Shown: one piece after another, positions 63,838-64,000 of the stretch
Layout: the number at the start of each line of letters is the position of its first letter
How positions within the stretch are numbered: the stretch's first letter is position 1
DNA from: Aphelenchoides besseyi
Taxonomy: Eukaryota > Nematoda > Chromadorea > Rhabditida > Aphelenchoididae
Direction of reading: 5' to 3'
Assembly (NCBI GenBank): GCA_024699855.1
Contig: JAMPIQ010000002.1
Location: forward strand, 5,890,001 to 5,954,000
DNA length: 64,000 nt
Notes under the pieces: generated by a model
Seen by the model: the letters and a program-made list of their open reading frames with translations, nothing else
What the model was told of the DNA's origin: nothing
Databases searched by the model: none
Made by a program: the position numbers and the translations under genes

Positions 63838-64000
63838 TTTATGACTAGAAATGCAGAGCGTAGTGACCACCACTGAACGCGGTATATAATCGAGCAAAGC
63901 AAAAAACGAGCTTCGTAGACATTTCGCAATTTTTCGCGAACTTTCTTCCTTCTAATGTTTTCAAAACACCACTCGAGGCAGTCCGCTTTGAATTGGCTAT
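63838..64000. other. 5' flank of BAH-domain gene
   Basis: Contains the presumed trans-splice acceptor GCATTTCTAG (minus strand, about 63844-63853) and probably promoter sequence up to the window end. No other gene seen. Confidence 0.45.

Overview
The window looks like nematode nuclear DNA. Genes are split by many very short introns (mostly 38-60 nt) with GTAAGT-like donors and TTTTAG/TTTCAG acceptors. Many start codons sit a few bases after an unpaired acceptor, as expected for spliced-leader trans-splicing. The repertoire includes an EFF-1/AFF-1 family cell fusogen, UNC-112/kindlin, PAR-1 and a GLD-3/Bicaudal-C-like protein. The species cannot be fixed from the sequence. All exon joins were made by eye; where I could, I checked that phases add up to whole codons.

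Left part (1-25 kb): a small membrane protein (-), the kinetochore protein ROD/KNTC1 (+, about 6.6 kb), a secreted Pro/Met- and Lys/Glu-rich protein (+), a neuronal-calcium-sensor/KChIP-like protein with degenerate EF-hands (-), an orphan basic ORF (+), an ELOVL6-type fatty-acid elongase (+), an RS-domain nuclear protein (-), the SNARE Bet1 (+), kindlin/UNC-112 (-) and a DeSI/PPPDE protease (+).

Middle (25-50 kb): an 18-exon PAR-1/MARK kinase (-) with a long 5' region, two related secreted cysteine-rich proteins (-), a cytosolic-type tyrosine phosphatase (-), a tiny ORF (-), a GLD-3/BicC-like KH protein (+) converging on a small Cys-rich ORF (-), an unknown coiled-coil protein (+), the EFF-1/AFF-1 fusogen (-) and, facing away from it, a candidate short secreted peptide precursor (+).

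Right part (50-64 kb): a Rho GTPase with substitutions at two GTP-hydrolysis positions and no CAAX box (+), a HAD-family phosphoglycolate/glycerol-3-phosphate phosphatase (-), an orphan 87-residue protein (+), an 11-exon SAMD3-like protein with a GC-AG intron (-), a PAR-type bZIP factor (-) and a BAHD1-like BAH-domain protein (-).

No transposon, CRISPR array, tRNA or rRNA gene was recognised. The genes look like independent cellular loci rather than one pathway, though several (ROD, PAR-1, GLD-3-like, fusogen, kindlin, Rho) act in cell division, polarity, germline or tissue morphogenesis. The least described items are the peptide precursor at 47.4 kb, the two cysteine-rich paralogs (one with a 15-nt microexon, the other with a frame-breaking splice junction), and orphan genes near 12.4, 43.7, 44.3 and 53.6 kb.
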